Positions 19,197 to 30,100 of a DNA stretch of 64,000 nucleotides are shown here, piece by piece. Position 1 is the first letter of the stretch, and the number at the start of each line of letters is the position of its first letter. The stretch comes from Aurantiochytrium sp. KH105 (Eukaryota; Sar; Bigyra; Thraustochytrida; Thraustochytriidae), in contig BGKB01000113.1 of NCBI GenBank assembly GCA_003116975.1, positions 62,001 to 126,000 of the forward strand, given 5' to 3'. The notes under the pieces were generated by a model. That model saw only the letters and a list, made by a program, of their open reading frames with translations, did no database searches and was not told the DNA's origin. A program made the translations under genes and the position numbers.

Positions 19197-21734
19197 TGTG
19201 AATTACCGAGCGCGTGCGGTCCGTGCGTTGCTCCACTCAGCTTGGCTGCGTCCACCTGCAGCGGCAGCGGCAGCTGCTGCCGTAGGCGCGCCTGCTTCGC
19301 ACTCAGTTCGTGGTGTCCTTTTGCTGTCTGCAGCCGAACGGTATACGCAGTCAGTCAGACTGACTGACAGACAGGCCTTGGCAACGCAAGGCGACGCAAG
19401 GCAACGAACGCGCACTAGCAGGCCAGGCAAAAGAAACCGGGTCAGGCTCTCGGTCCGTGGCACTGGACAGGCAGGCAGCCTGTTTGCCAGCCAGCGAGCG
19501 CCAACGAGCTCCTGCGAGGTCTGCAACCCAGACTCGATGCGAGCGTCGCGTCACGTTACGAAAAGGGCACCCTCACTGTTGCTGCTTGCTCAGGAGGGAG
19601 CGTAGATGGACCTGGTTGACGACCAACAAAATGACAACGATCAGCCACGCCAGGGTCAGACCGATAGCAAGGCGGCGTGAGCAAAATACAGCCCCTTGCG
19701 AACGATCGAACGAGCGAGCGAGCCGTCGAGTGATCGAGCGCTCTCGCTCTTTTCTTTTTTCTCAGCTTTTTGACCAGTTTTCTTTTTCAAAGTTTTTCAA
19801 AGTCAAGTCCCGTTACTACATCGTCTCCGGTCCATTCCTCTCCGAGTCCGAGTGCGGCATCGAGCTGATTGATGTCCAACGCAGCGTTGAGCCGTGCAAA
19901 CGCAACGCAACTGTTGCGAGTCAGTCTCGTCGCCTTTCCTTAACTGGAACATTCTTCGAGGGAGAAGCGTATACAGAAGTTCAAAGGTGGCTTAGGTGAG
20001 CAAGAAATGAAAACCAAAGGTTCGCGCTCTCGTTCGACGCGAGGCTGTAGAGCGGGAGCTGCAACAAGGAGGACGCGTGGTTTGGCGCGTCGTTCGGTGG
20101 GGCAGCGAGCTTGGTGGCGGGGCGTTTTATCGCTATCGCGCCTGGAAGAAAGGGAATAGTCTACCGAGGCTGCAAGAGCCTGAGCTAACTATTAGCCAAC
20201 GGCACGTGAGCTGGCCGGAAGCGGAGTAGGGACCACGGATTCGGTGGCGTAACCGAGGTCCGAGCCCGGGTCCACTGCTGCGCATGCAGCACAGGTTCAT
20301 GCTTTCGTTGGAATGAAAGAACTGAAGGGCTGACCGGCCGGCTGGCTGACTGACTGGCTGGCTGGCCTAACCAAGTGAGTCGCTATCCTCACTCGTCGCT
20401 GCCATCGTGACGATGCCGACGCGGCGATTGCTCTTAGCGATCGATCATTTCCGCCCCACAGTGGCGATCCACGACACTTGGAGCAGCTTGCTTATGAACA
20501 GGCTTGCAAATGTCCCGAAATGGCCGTCGGTTTAACCGCGTGAAAGGCCTCTCCAAAGAGACTGATCAGTAACACCTGTCCTACCGGAACCAGGGTCTGG
20601 CTTGCATTGTAAAAGTTGGTGGACGAGCGTGAGGTCATGAGGAAGCGCTAGGTCGAGAACTTTTTTTTCTTCTTCGTTTTTTTTTTTCTCAAGCTGTTGG
20701 ATGATGGAGCGGTTTCCAACGATCGAATGGGAGAATGAGTTATCATGCCATGGACTTGATCCAATCCGGCTAAGATACTTTGCTGTGTCTGTCGTTCAAG
20801 TAATTTTTGGTGATAGCGCCTGAACTGCACAACTCTGTCAGAGAGTCACAGGCTATGGAAGATTTCTTTTGAGCCTTTTTTAGCAGTAAGAAGTTACCGT
20901 TGGCATCGGTTTCAACTTAGTTCAAGCTCGCTTCGTGGTTTGAGTCGCGATTTGAGCATCTTGCGCGCCCTACACTTACAGTCGAATGGCGAGCGCCCAG
21001 GGAATAATAACCGTAAATACCTAGGTCTTCGGCTGGTGGCTGAGAATGGTATTTTTTGGGGGGGGGGGGGGGGGGGCAAGCAGGGAGGGGAGGGGGGGCA
21101 TTTATGTATGATCCATACACAGCTTGGAACAAGCTGTCTCCGTGTCCGTCTCGGTCTCCCGATCTCCATCTCCGTCCCCGTCTTCAGATCCGTGCTCGTT
21201 TTCCTGTTCCACTCCGTGTCTCCATCCGCGGCTCCCCGACCAGGCCTGGGCCACCGGCACTGGACTGGGCTCAGAGCGTAAAGCCTATACCACAATAATT
21301 GGCCAGTCATTTGGCTGTGTGCGGCTCCGAACTCGCTCGCCGGGCCCGGCCTGCCGAGTTCTCAACGGCTCCGAGACAACAGGTCGGCCTTGGCCTGCTA
21401 GACAACCTCACGCGTACTAAAGTTAAGCAGGTGATTGGAAAAGGTTCTATAGATTGTAAGGGCTGTGCAAGTCTGTGAAAAGGGAGAAGGGCAGCAATAC
21501 CAAACGCGAGGCAGGAGAATCTGCTCTCGGTCTGCTCTCTTGCACGAGGTCCAATCGCTGGCTCATTCTCTGGCTCGGTTGATCGTTCGGCCACCTGTAG
21601 GCGACGAAGCAGCAGGGCCCGATCAAATAACGAAGCGAAGGGAATTGGATTGAGTCGTACCAGGGGAGAGCTCGACTTGACAACCAGGACCGTGAGATCA
21701 GAACTCGTCGTTCTCCCGGAGCGTATCAAAAACA
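19197..21734. other. Bidirectional upstream region between two TmcB-like genes
   Basis: 2.5 kb between two divergent paralogues. It carries CAGT/GACT repeats (19341-19372), (CTGG/CTGA)n (20339-20366), pyrimidine runs (20660-20692), and a 19-G tract (21058-21076). Open frames here lack protein character. I looked for tRNA-like T-loops and 5S/U-RNA hallmarks by eye and found none that hold up. Confidence 0.55.
21058..21076. repeat. G19 homopolymer tract
   Basis: Nineteen consecutive G followed by further G-runs (GGGAGGGGAGGGGGG), a strong potential G-quadruplex about 660 bp upstream of the ATG at 21735. Confidence 0.9.
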
Positions 21735-24700
21735 ATGCCTCCAACGGTGGTGTCCAGGGCGCAGAGCCATGTCAGCGGTATGACTGGCATGTCAACGGGT
21801 GGCGACGCTGACATGGACAGTGCTTTTCGCCAGCTCCGCTCGCAAGGCGGCAATGCATCAAGCATCTTTATTGAACTCGAGGCATTCTTTGAGAAAGCCA
21901 AGACTGGTCTTAACAATCTGCTTCATAGCCTTACGCGTACCTCAAAAGAGTCACATCTCATCTTCATGGCAGGCTCACTGATTGAAGCAGGCCAGCTTGC
22001 TTCTTTGGCACTGCCCGCATCATCGACCATGGACATGAACTACCCAACACCTGTTGCAAAGCTTGCTGAAATCATTGGCTACACTCGATTTGGAGATCTC
22101 ATGTGGGAGCACTTTGATCACTTCACCGTAGCCATCGTTATCCAGAGTGTCCTCTTGGTACTTCTCCTTGCTCTCCCCTATATTGCCTACACGTGGGCAA
22201 ACAAGGAGGGAAGATCAATTGGAACCAAGCTTTTGCAGTACCAAATGTCAATTTACGGCGGCATCTTCTTCATCCCGATCATCACCTGCCTTGCAGAAGG
22301 GGCATTTTGCAGCAAATTCGAAGGCAACCAATGCAAGTTTTTCATGCCAATCGCCATCATCGAACTCATCGTGTACATCGTGCTTGTTCTGCTCGTCTCC
22401 ATTATGTATTTTGACTCGAGGCCAGTCTCAAAATCAATGACTTCGCGCCCTCACGCTCGCGTCCATGTACTCAGCGTTTTCATTCGGGCCGTTCTCACCT
22501 TAATCTTCGTCGGGGCTCACAATGTGGAGTCTGGATCGGGCTTAGTCAAGTTCTGGGTTGTAATTGTGGCGGTGTCTTTAACCCTGCTTGGCCTCGGATA
22601 TACATGGTACCAACCGTACTACCACCAGCGCGCCAATGCCATCCGAGCGTTACTCACCATGGCTGCTGCATGGCTTGCCATTTGCTCCATGGTTCATGTC
22701 CTCGCTTCTTCAGTGACGACAACGACATCAACCTCGGCCTCCGGGGAAGAATGTGTCTACACTTCAGACAGTACAGTTACGGTGACCGTGTTTGGCGGAC
22801 TCATTCTCATTCTCCCGCTCACATGGGTGGCACTGCACTATCGTCGATACACGCTTCACATGAAGCGGCCAAACCAGTGCGCCAATGTATTTGAGCTTGA
22901 GCTCAAGGGAAGACTCGAGCTTCAAGGTCTTGGCATCCACCACGTGAGTGACCTCTCCAAAGCGGACAAAGATGTCATGCACGCGCGAGCAATGCGCGTG
23001 CACAAGTGGTACATGGAAGCAGCCTCTCTGTTTCCCCTTTCCGGCAGTCTGTTCATGTTCCACGCTCAAATGCTCCTTGCCTTCCTTCCGAAGAAGACGC
23101 CCATGGTTCGTCGCGCTATCGTCATTGCAGCGAAGAGGGGCCTTGCGCCAGACTTTCATGTCATCGTCTACAAGGTTCGAAGGACCTTGGAAGAGACGAT
23201 CAAGGGCTCTTCGGACGTCTTGAGCATTGTTCGTTCCGAGGAATATACAACGGAAGCGCTCAAGTATGACAAACGCTGCTCGACACAACTCGTCGACTTC
23301 TGGAGCGAACTGTCCGAGAAGCGCCCCGACATCAACAAGGTGAGACGCTTGGCCCTGAACATTGCTGTTTCCTCGGCAGCCGCGCATAAAGCTTATTTGA
23401 AGCTCCTTCGTATCTCACCCAAGTCTTCCCGTGTTTATGACATGGTTTCTTCCTTTCTGCTGGAGATCATGCACGACTCGCGACTGGCGGCGATGATGCG
23501 AATGAAGGGGGGCCGTCTCGCGAGAGAGGCGAGCGTGCGTGCGTCAACCAACTTAAACGAGGCGGAGTCTGACTCCCTTGGTGTTGTCGTCGTGCGTGCG
23601 TCACTCGAGAATAGGCATGAGTTGGGCGACATTATCTTTGCAAATGCAAACGCCAGCCAGATCCTCAATCAGGTGAATCAGATGATTGTCGGACAAAAGA
23701 TCGACTCATTCTTTGTGAGCCCGCTCGCCGAACGTTTCGAGGAGATTGTCGAGAGCTTCATGGAGGACGGAAACGATGAAGCGTTTGAGGACACCATCAA
23801 CACTTTTCTGCGTACACCTACCGGAAATGTGGTGGCGGTGAATCTCAAGTTACAGCCCTACGCTCCGGACGATGTGAACTTCAATATCTACATTGTCTTC
23901 CAAGCTGACACCTCGCACTCTGGAGAGAATTTCATTGTCGTAAACGAGACGGATGGCATGGTGGAAGGTATGGGAAGCGCTTGCTTTGCGGCATTTCAAA
24001 GTCATATTCTCGCTGCATCGCAGCAGCGCCAGTTCCAAAGGATGGGCGGTATGGCCTTTGGAGGCGTTGCAGGCCAAGGCGGCCCAGAGCGCCTTCACGT
24101 GTCGACGCTCATTCCCAACTACTCGATTATCAATCCTCAGCGTCTTCCCTCTGGAATGCCAATTCCTGTAACCTTGCAGGAGGAAGACTCTGGAGTGCAC
24201 TTGCTCAAGCGTTTGCGAATTACCTTCGCCAGCGATGAGCCAAATGCTCAGCGACGCGACTCCTGCGAGGGAGGAGCGCCCGACGCATCCTCGTCGCGTC
24301 CACGACTCGGCCATCGACCGAGCATCGTGTCCCTGCTCGGCGGCGACGATGTCGACAGCACGGGACGCGGTTCGTTCTGCATGCCGGGGGCCGCTCCCGA
24401 AGCGGCTGTCCGCCGCGCCAGTACCGCGCCCGGTGCTTCTGATAACGGCGAAAGCGGAGACGCGACCAAGAAGAGATCCTCGGCGATGTTTTCGCCCATG
24501 CGAAGAATGTCATCCATGTACTCGCCACCGGAGCACGTGAAAGGCAAGATTTGGATTCACCATAAGCAAGTCCTCGGCAAACGATACCTGCAAGTCTTCA
24601 TGCATGACCCAGAAGTTCCAGAGTTCAACACCGTCGATGAGCGTTTCGAAGACCGTGGCGCTACGATGGACGTCGGAGGTCAAAGCGAGTTCGACGATGC

Positions 24701-27020
24701 GTCAATGGGCAACGCCGAGTCAGACTTCGGAACCGATAGCGATGCTAAAGGAAGGAGCGGGGGACCTGGTGGCCCGGTCGGCGGTCTCATTCGCCGCACA
24801 TTCACGGACAAGTCTGAGCACATGCGGCGCTTCATGGAAGAAATGGGCTCCGAAGCAAAGATTGCAACAACTCCCCGCGCACGTACGGGAGGTTCCCGTG
24901 CAGGATCCAAAGCAGGTTCGGTGTCTTCTGGGGAGGTTCTCCGGCACAAAGCACAGGCCGTGCGAAAGACCCTACAAGAGAGCCAGAATGCAGCCATGGA
25001 CTCTACGCTGGCTAAGCTTCGTCGCATGTACCTCCGGGCCTCCATCCTTGTCTGCGTTTGTGCACTTGCACAATACGTCAACAGCACAAACCTTTTGGGG
25101 GAATACAGCAATGATATTCAGCTCGTGGGCTCCCTCGGGTTCCGCCGATTCTGCCTCGTCGCCATCGCGTTCGCGGCGCACGGCCTGAACCTAATCAATC
25201 GCGGGATTCTCGACCCCTCAGAGGAAAGTCATCTACGTTCGGAGCTCGGCACTTTCGGAAATACTTTGAAGAACGCTGACTTTGAGCTTTTCCAGCGAAG
25301 GGCGACTGTCGGAGGCAGCTTGCAGACGACGTACGAGGAACCATCGTTCGACTACTACTTTTTGCGTAATGGTTATGTCATGTCCTCACGTATGAGTCTC
25401 TTCGAAGCTACGATGAAACTCTCGAGTTCGGCTTTACAGGCTGAACAGGCGGACCTCTCCGAGTTCACGCCAGGATCTGCAACAACCCTTCCGCTCATGG
25501 AGAATCTTGATTTTTTCAGCAACTCCACATTAACTGGCTTGGAGCAGACCACTGAGCTATTTGCTGATTACGCATTGCAACACTCAACAGTCATTCTTCA
25601 TCAACTTTTGGTGATGGCAAGTACCATGCTCTTTGTCACAATCATTCTCGTCGGCGTGGCAATCTATCCGCTTGTGGGTAATGGCGGCAAGATCGAGAAG
25701 GTCAAAGGTGAGATTCTGCAAGTCTTTGCGGACATTCCCAAGAAAACCACGCAAGAAGTTGGACTTCGTTTCGTCGAGCGGCTTAGCGTCATCCATGAAG
25801 AAGATGTCGACGCCTCGCGGCTCAATGGCGAGCATCCAGCTACACGCGGTCACGATGAGCTCCGGGAAGCTGGCTTGGACCCACGAACCGCGTCTGGGGC
25901 AGCGGGCGGCATGTTAAGCCACATCACCGATGCGTCGACCCCGCATTCCGATGCGCAGACGCGCGAGCCCAAAAAGGTTGCCAAAGTTGCACCGGAAATT
26001 CCGAACGCAGATCGCTCGAAACCCAGTCCTCGAGCCAAGAAACAAGGCGGAAGCAGCTCGAAAAGCAAGGACGAGCACAAGACGCGTGCCCCTTGCTGCA
26101 CAGTGCGCAAGGCTGTTATCAGTGCGAAAATGAGCTCTTTGCTCTTCCTTGCAATTATCTACTTCGCTTCGGTCGTGCTGCTCACTGCCAAACTTGAATG
26201 GGACACCGAAAGTGCACCAGCAGTGGCAAATTATGCCGGCTATCGACGCATGAAGATGCGGTACGTGATGCACGAGTTCCGTCTTTGGCTGACTGGCGCT
26301 TTTGAAGGCGTCGACATGGTCACCATCGACGGCGAACATATTGACTTCCGCAGCGACACCGATCATGTTCGCCATCGTCTTGCGACCTTGCAAGAAATTC
26401 ACGAGAAACTGCTTTACGGCAAGGAAGCCGACCACATTGTGGGAACATTTCGAGACCCCTCGGCGAGCGACGATCTCATGGAACTTTACACCACGAACGG
26501 GTGCTTGAGCCTGCCGTCAACCTCGAATCGGACCGAGGCCGAATGTCTGGCCTTTGACAATGGCCTCATGGCCACGGGTTTGCAAAGCGCTTTCACGAAC
26601 TTCATCGACGCCATGCAAGAGCTTACTTATGACACGGAGATCGACGCCGCTGCTCATTCAAGAGATGACGCGATCATTCGCACAATCTTTGAGCGAGACG
26701 ACGTACAGCGCCTGATCGAGCTTGAGAAACACTATCTCCAACCGCAGTTTTCTACGGTGATTCAAATCGGTAACACCGATCTCGCGTCTCGCGTCGCGCA
26801 TGTCGAGATCATGATGCTCATTCTGCTCATTGGGCTCATAGTGTGCGCCTTTTGCATCTACGCCTTCGTTGTACGAGCCATCCTCACGCGCCTTGATACG
26901 GAGGTCAAACGCACACGAAGTCTGTTGCTTGTGATACCTGAGGATGTCTTAGATTCACTTCGGCATATCCAGGTCTTCCTCGTCGACTCCTTTGGGACCG
27001 GGAGCACAGGCAAGAAGTAA
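21735..27020 (+). CDS. Tiny macrocysts B (TmcB)-like multipass membrane protein, 1761 aa
   Basis: Paralogue of the 14004-19196 gene with the same order. About eight membrane helices lie between roughly residues 75 and 365 (for example near 135-155 and 200-225). The conserved cytosolic TmcB block is at about 380-600 (LVDFWSELSEKRPDINKVRRLAL; AYLKLLRISPKSSRVYDMVSSF). A PAS-like domain is at about 613-725 (IFANANASQILNQV). A long Ser/Gly/Arg-rich linker follows (about 830-1080), then further membrane helices near 1095-1145, 1285-1310, 1465-1490 and 1695-1720. Between the last helices is a domain with cysteines shared with its paralogue (TNGCLSLP, ECLAFDNG). The start ACAATGCC is clear. Its 3' end is 148 bp from the 3' end of the fused CNG-type channel. 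Function is unknown beyond a likely membrane-sensor role. Confidence 0.87.
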   Translation: MPPTVVSRAQSHVSGMTGMSTGGDADMDSAFRQLRSQGGNASSIFIELEAFFEKAKTGLNNLLHSLTRTSKESHLIFMAGSLIEAGQLASLALPASSTMDMNYPTPVAKLAEIIGYTRFGDLMWEHFDHFTVAIVIQSVLLVLLLALPYIAYTWANKEGRSIGTKLLQYQMSIYGGIFFIPIITCLAEGAFCSKFEGNQCKFFMPIAIIELIVYIVLVLLVSIMYFDSRPVSKSMTSRPHARVHVLSVFIRAVLTLIFVGAHNVESGSGLVKFWVVIVAVSLTLLGLGYTWYQPYYHQRANAIRALLTMAAAWLAICSMVHVLASSVTTTTSTSASGEECVYTSDSTVTVTVFGGLILILPLTWVALHYRRYTLHMKRPNQCANVFELELKGRLELQGLGIHHVSDLSKADKDVMHARAMRVHKWYMEAASLFPLSGSLFMFHAQMLLAFLPKKTPMVRRAIVIAAKRGLAPDFHVIVYKVRRTLEETIKGSSDVLSIVRSEEYTTEALKYDKRCSTQLVDFWSELSEKRPDINKVRRLALNIAVSSAAAHKAYLKLLRISPKSSRVYDMVSSFLLEIMHDSRLAAMMRMKGGRLAREASVRASTNLNEAESDSLGVVVVRASLENRHELGDIIFANANASQILNQVNQMIVGQKIDSFFVSPLAERFEEIVESFMEDGNDEAFEDTINTFLRTPTGNVVAVNLKLQPYAPDDVNFNIYIVFQADTSHSGENFIVVNETDGMVEGMGSACFAAFQSHILAASQQRQFQRMGGMAFGGVAGQGGPERLHVSTLIPNYSIINPQRLPSGMPIPVTLQEEDSGVHLLKRLRITFASDEPNAQRRDSCEGGAPDASSSRPRLGHRPSIVSLLGGDDVDSTGRGSFCMPGAAPEAAVRRASTAPGASDNGESGDATKKRSSAMFSPMRRMSSMYSPPEHVKGKIWIHHKQVLGKRYLQVFMHDPEVPEFNTVDERFEDRGATMDVGGQSEFDDASMGNAESDFGTDSDAKGRSGGPGGPVGGLIRRTFTDKSEHMRRFMEEMGSEAKIATTPRARTGGSRAGSKAGSVSSGEVLRHKAQAVRKTLQESQNAAMDSTLAKLRRMYLRASILVCVCALAQYVNSTNLLGEYSNDIQLVGSLGFRRFCLVAIAFAAHGLNLINRGILDPSEESHLRSELGTFGNTLKNADFELFQRRATVGGSLQTTYEEPSFDYYFLRNGYVMSSRMSLFEATMKLSSSALQAEQADLSEFTPGSATTLPLMENLDFFSNSTLTGLEQTTELFADYALQHSTVILHQLLVMASTMLFVTIILVGVAIYPLVGNGGKIEKVKGEILQVFADIPKKTTQEVGLRFVERLSVIHEEDVDASRLNGEHPATRGHDELREAGLDPRTASGAAGGMLSHITDASTPHSDAQTREPKKVAKVAPEIPNADRSKPSPRAKKQGGSSSKSKDEHKTRAPCCTVRKAVISAKMSSLLFLAIIYFASVVLLTAKLEWDTESAPAVANYAGYRRMKMRYVMHEFRLWLTGAFEGVDMVTIDGEHIDFRSDTDHVRHRLATLQEIHEKLLYGKEADHIVGTFRDPSASDDLMELYTTNGCLSLPSTSNRTEAECLAFDNGLMATGLQSAFTNFIDAMQELTYDTEIDAAAHSRDDAIIRTIFERDDVQRLIELEKHYLQPQFSTVIQIGNTDLASRVAHVEIMMLILLIGLIVCAFCIYAFVVRAILTRLDTEVKRTRSLLLVIPEDVLDSLRHIQVFLVDSFGTGSTGKK

Positions 27021-27168
27021 AGATACAATATCACTTTTTTTGACCCGATACACACGTTTCGTTCTAGCATGTACACAACATGCACAGCTTGCATGAATGA
27101 CGGTAGAAGTTGGCGAAGAGTAGACAGGAATGGTGCCAACCAACAAGACAAAGCTTGCAATTTGATAT

Positions 27169-30100
27169 TTATTTTAGAAGAAATTCGGTCTGTCGACGTT
27201 CTAGGTGCTGCGGAGAAAGCACTGGCAGGGCGTCCAGAGCAAACAAAGAATCGCCAGTTTGGCGCGTGTACGCGAGGAAGTCCTGGGCATCTTCATAAGT
27301 GAAGCTACCGCGCTGAATTGTTGCGACCATGTTGCCCTTTCGCGTGCCGCGGAAGACTGTTGCTCGTCGTTCCGTCACGTTATTGTCCTTGAGATATTTT
27401 GCGAGCTGCTCTGAAGTCTTGGAGAGCTGTCGAGTCGCCAAGAATTGTTGATCCCGCTCTTCAATGGTCCTCCTGCGACCCTCGCGCGGTTCGACCCAAT
27501 CAGGTCCTTTCTTGGAGCCCGACTTCTGACTGGAGACCGACTTTTCACTGAAGCTGCGCAACGAGGTCGCACCGGAACTCCCATCCTTGTCCACTTCCTT
27601 GAGAATATTGGTTCCGAGGGGCTTGGCCACCGTCGCAAAGGACTTGCGCGACTTGGGGTTGTGCAGTATGGTGTCGTCTTGAAGCTGCGACTGAATGAGC
27701 GTGTGCTGGATAGAAGTAAGCCTCGGATGCTCCCTCAGCATCTTGGTATTGGGGTTACCGAGAATATTGGCAATGTGACGGGCCGAGAAGCGGCCAAGAG
27801 GGGTCTGCACGCTCCCGGCGATTTCAGCAACCTGACGATGCAGCTCCTTGGATTGTTTCATCGTTCTTCGCTCGGGATGCACAAGCTCAGCAAAGATGCC
27901 GATGCTTCGGTGCTCAGGAAATTCTACCATGATGCGCTCGAACTCGTCTTTGGGGATGAAGGCGAGCTCGCAGGCTTCTGTACATTGAACGGTCATCGTT
28001 CGCTCCCCGCTTAAAGAATACAGGCACTCACCGCCAAAGTGATGTCCCGCACGGAGCATGTAGGATCCTTTCTTTCGAACGCTCATGTGCGAGGGCATGG
28101 TGCTGAGATTTCTCTGGCTCTGAGAGAGTGCCTTCTCGGTCGAAGTAACCTCAAGTTCCCCAGATCGGATAAAGTAGATGTCGTGACCAATCTCTCCCTC
28201 GCGAAAGACGTATTCTCCCTTGCTACAGATTTGCATTCGCAGCTTTCGCGCGATGTGACGCTGCACGTGAATATGACATTTGCGTAAGCCGCGAACTTTG
28301 TCCATAATGTCATGGTGAATGCACATGGCCAGCTCCAGCTGCAGAGGGAGCGGGAGACCGACAATAACATCGTGCATATCTACGCCTTCAAAGCGCTCCC
28401 AGTGATTCGTAAAATGATCGATGATCTCGCGCTGGAGCCCGCCTGGAAGCTCTCGGAATGCCATAAAATCCAAAAGCTTGCGAAGTCGGTTCTTGAAAGA
28501 GATCTCGCCCCGAGAGTCCCAGTGCAAGAAGACCACCGCGACTGATCCAATGAGTGCTGCGAACGTGCAGGCCCCGAGAACGACGACAACCAGCTCGTGA
28601 ATTGTCTCGACCAAGGTGTATGGGCGAATATCGCCATATCCAACACTCGACATGGTTGTCACAGTGAAGTAGAGGGCGCGCAGATAGACGAAGCTTGGAT
28701 TCAGATCCTCGTTGAAAATATTGTGAGAGCCAGCAGCCTCTGGATCGTCTGACTCTGTGATGAACTGAGCCAATCCATCGGCGATGGCCCAGGTCTTGTG
28801 CAAATCCGATTCCACATAGCGATGCAAGATGAACCAGGTGCAAGCTGCCCAGTGATTGAGAAGAAGCATGCCGGTGAAGAGAAAAATGACGGAAATCACG
28901 CTGGAGTTAATTCGCGGGAAGAGCTCGTGAATGTACTTGTCGAGCAGCTTGGAGTAGCCGTGCACACGAAGCAGGCGCAGAAGGTGCAGGAATCGCACCG
29001 CTGAGAGAAGCGTGATGTGCGAATCGTTGTTTCCAGAGAGAAAGGCGGCCCATGCAAAAATGTCGGCAGGAAATGAGGCCGCGAGGTCGTAGAACAGCCA
29101 CGTGTTCCAGTAGTGTTCTGCAATGAGAGTCTCATTCGTAATGACTTTTCCATACCTGTTAATGGCGAATCGCTTGTACCGCATGAAAATGTCAACCATG
29201 AAGAATATGTCGATGCAGTACTCGAAGCCAAACCAAATGATCACACCCCACGTCATCTTGTGATCCATTAATGGCGGACGGCCGTCTGCAAAGAAGGCGA
29301 AGCGGAATGGAATGGAAAACGCAAAGTACATGGTGAAGAACAGGGAAGCCATGTTCCAGACGCGGCAAAATGTCTCATTTGGCCTGTAAATCCTGGCTTT
29401 CTTGGCAGCCGCTTTCTGGCGCTTCTTGCGCATTCGCGAGTCGCTTACGAGGTGGTGCGAGAGCTTTGGGACGGGTTTGCCATCTATACCGTACTTCTTA
29501 TTCGCCACTGCCGGAGTCGGCCCGGCTGAGCGGAGGCTCGAATACATGAGAGACTTGTAAAGCGTGCTGCCAAAGCCGTTCGTGCGGTTTGACGGGCTCA
29601 TAGGCGGTGACTTTGGGGACTGGGGGGACTTTGGGGTTGTCGGCGCAGACCCTGCGCCAGCTGCGTATACTCTGGAGCCTGTTGCTATACCGAGGGGCCC
29701 TGTCTTGAGAAAGGACGCCCGCTTGGTTAGCATTCGTCGCCCGTAATCGAGAATGGAGCCTGCAGAGAATGAGGGTCGCTTCTCGGACATAAAGTCAAGC
29801 ATCTTGGATCCGGCAATAATGGCCTCCATATTCGTGCGAAGATTGTCATTGCGAAGCTGATTGTTCTCGCGCAGCTCGGAGACGACGCTGAACATACGAT
29901 CAGCCTGGTGCGGATAGCGGAGCAGAACCTCATCCAGATCCTCTCGATGCAAGGCAAAAAGCTCGGTGAAGTCCAGTGCTCGCGCAGAGCAGCTGCGACG
30001 CTCGTTGAAGAACACTGCAGTCTCGCCAAAGTAAGCACCGGCGTCGAGGCTTGCGAGAACGATGATCTCTTCCTCGCCGATCTGACCCTCTATGGCAATT

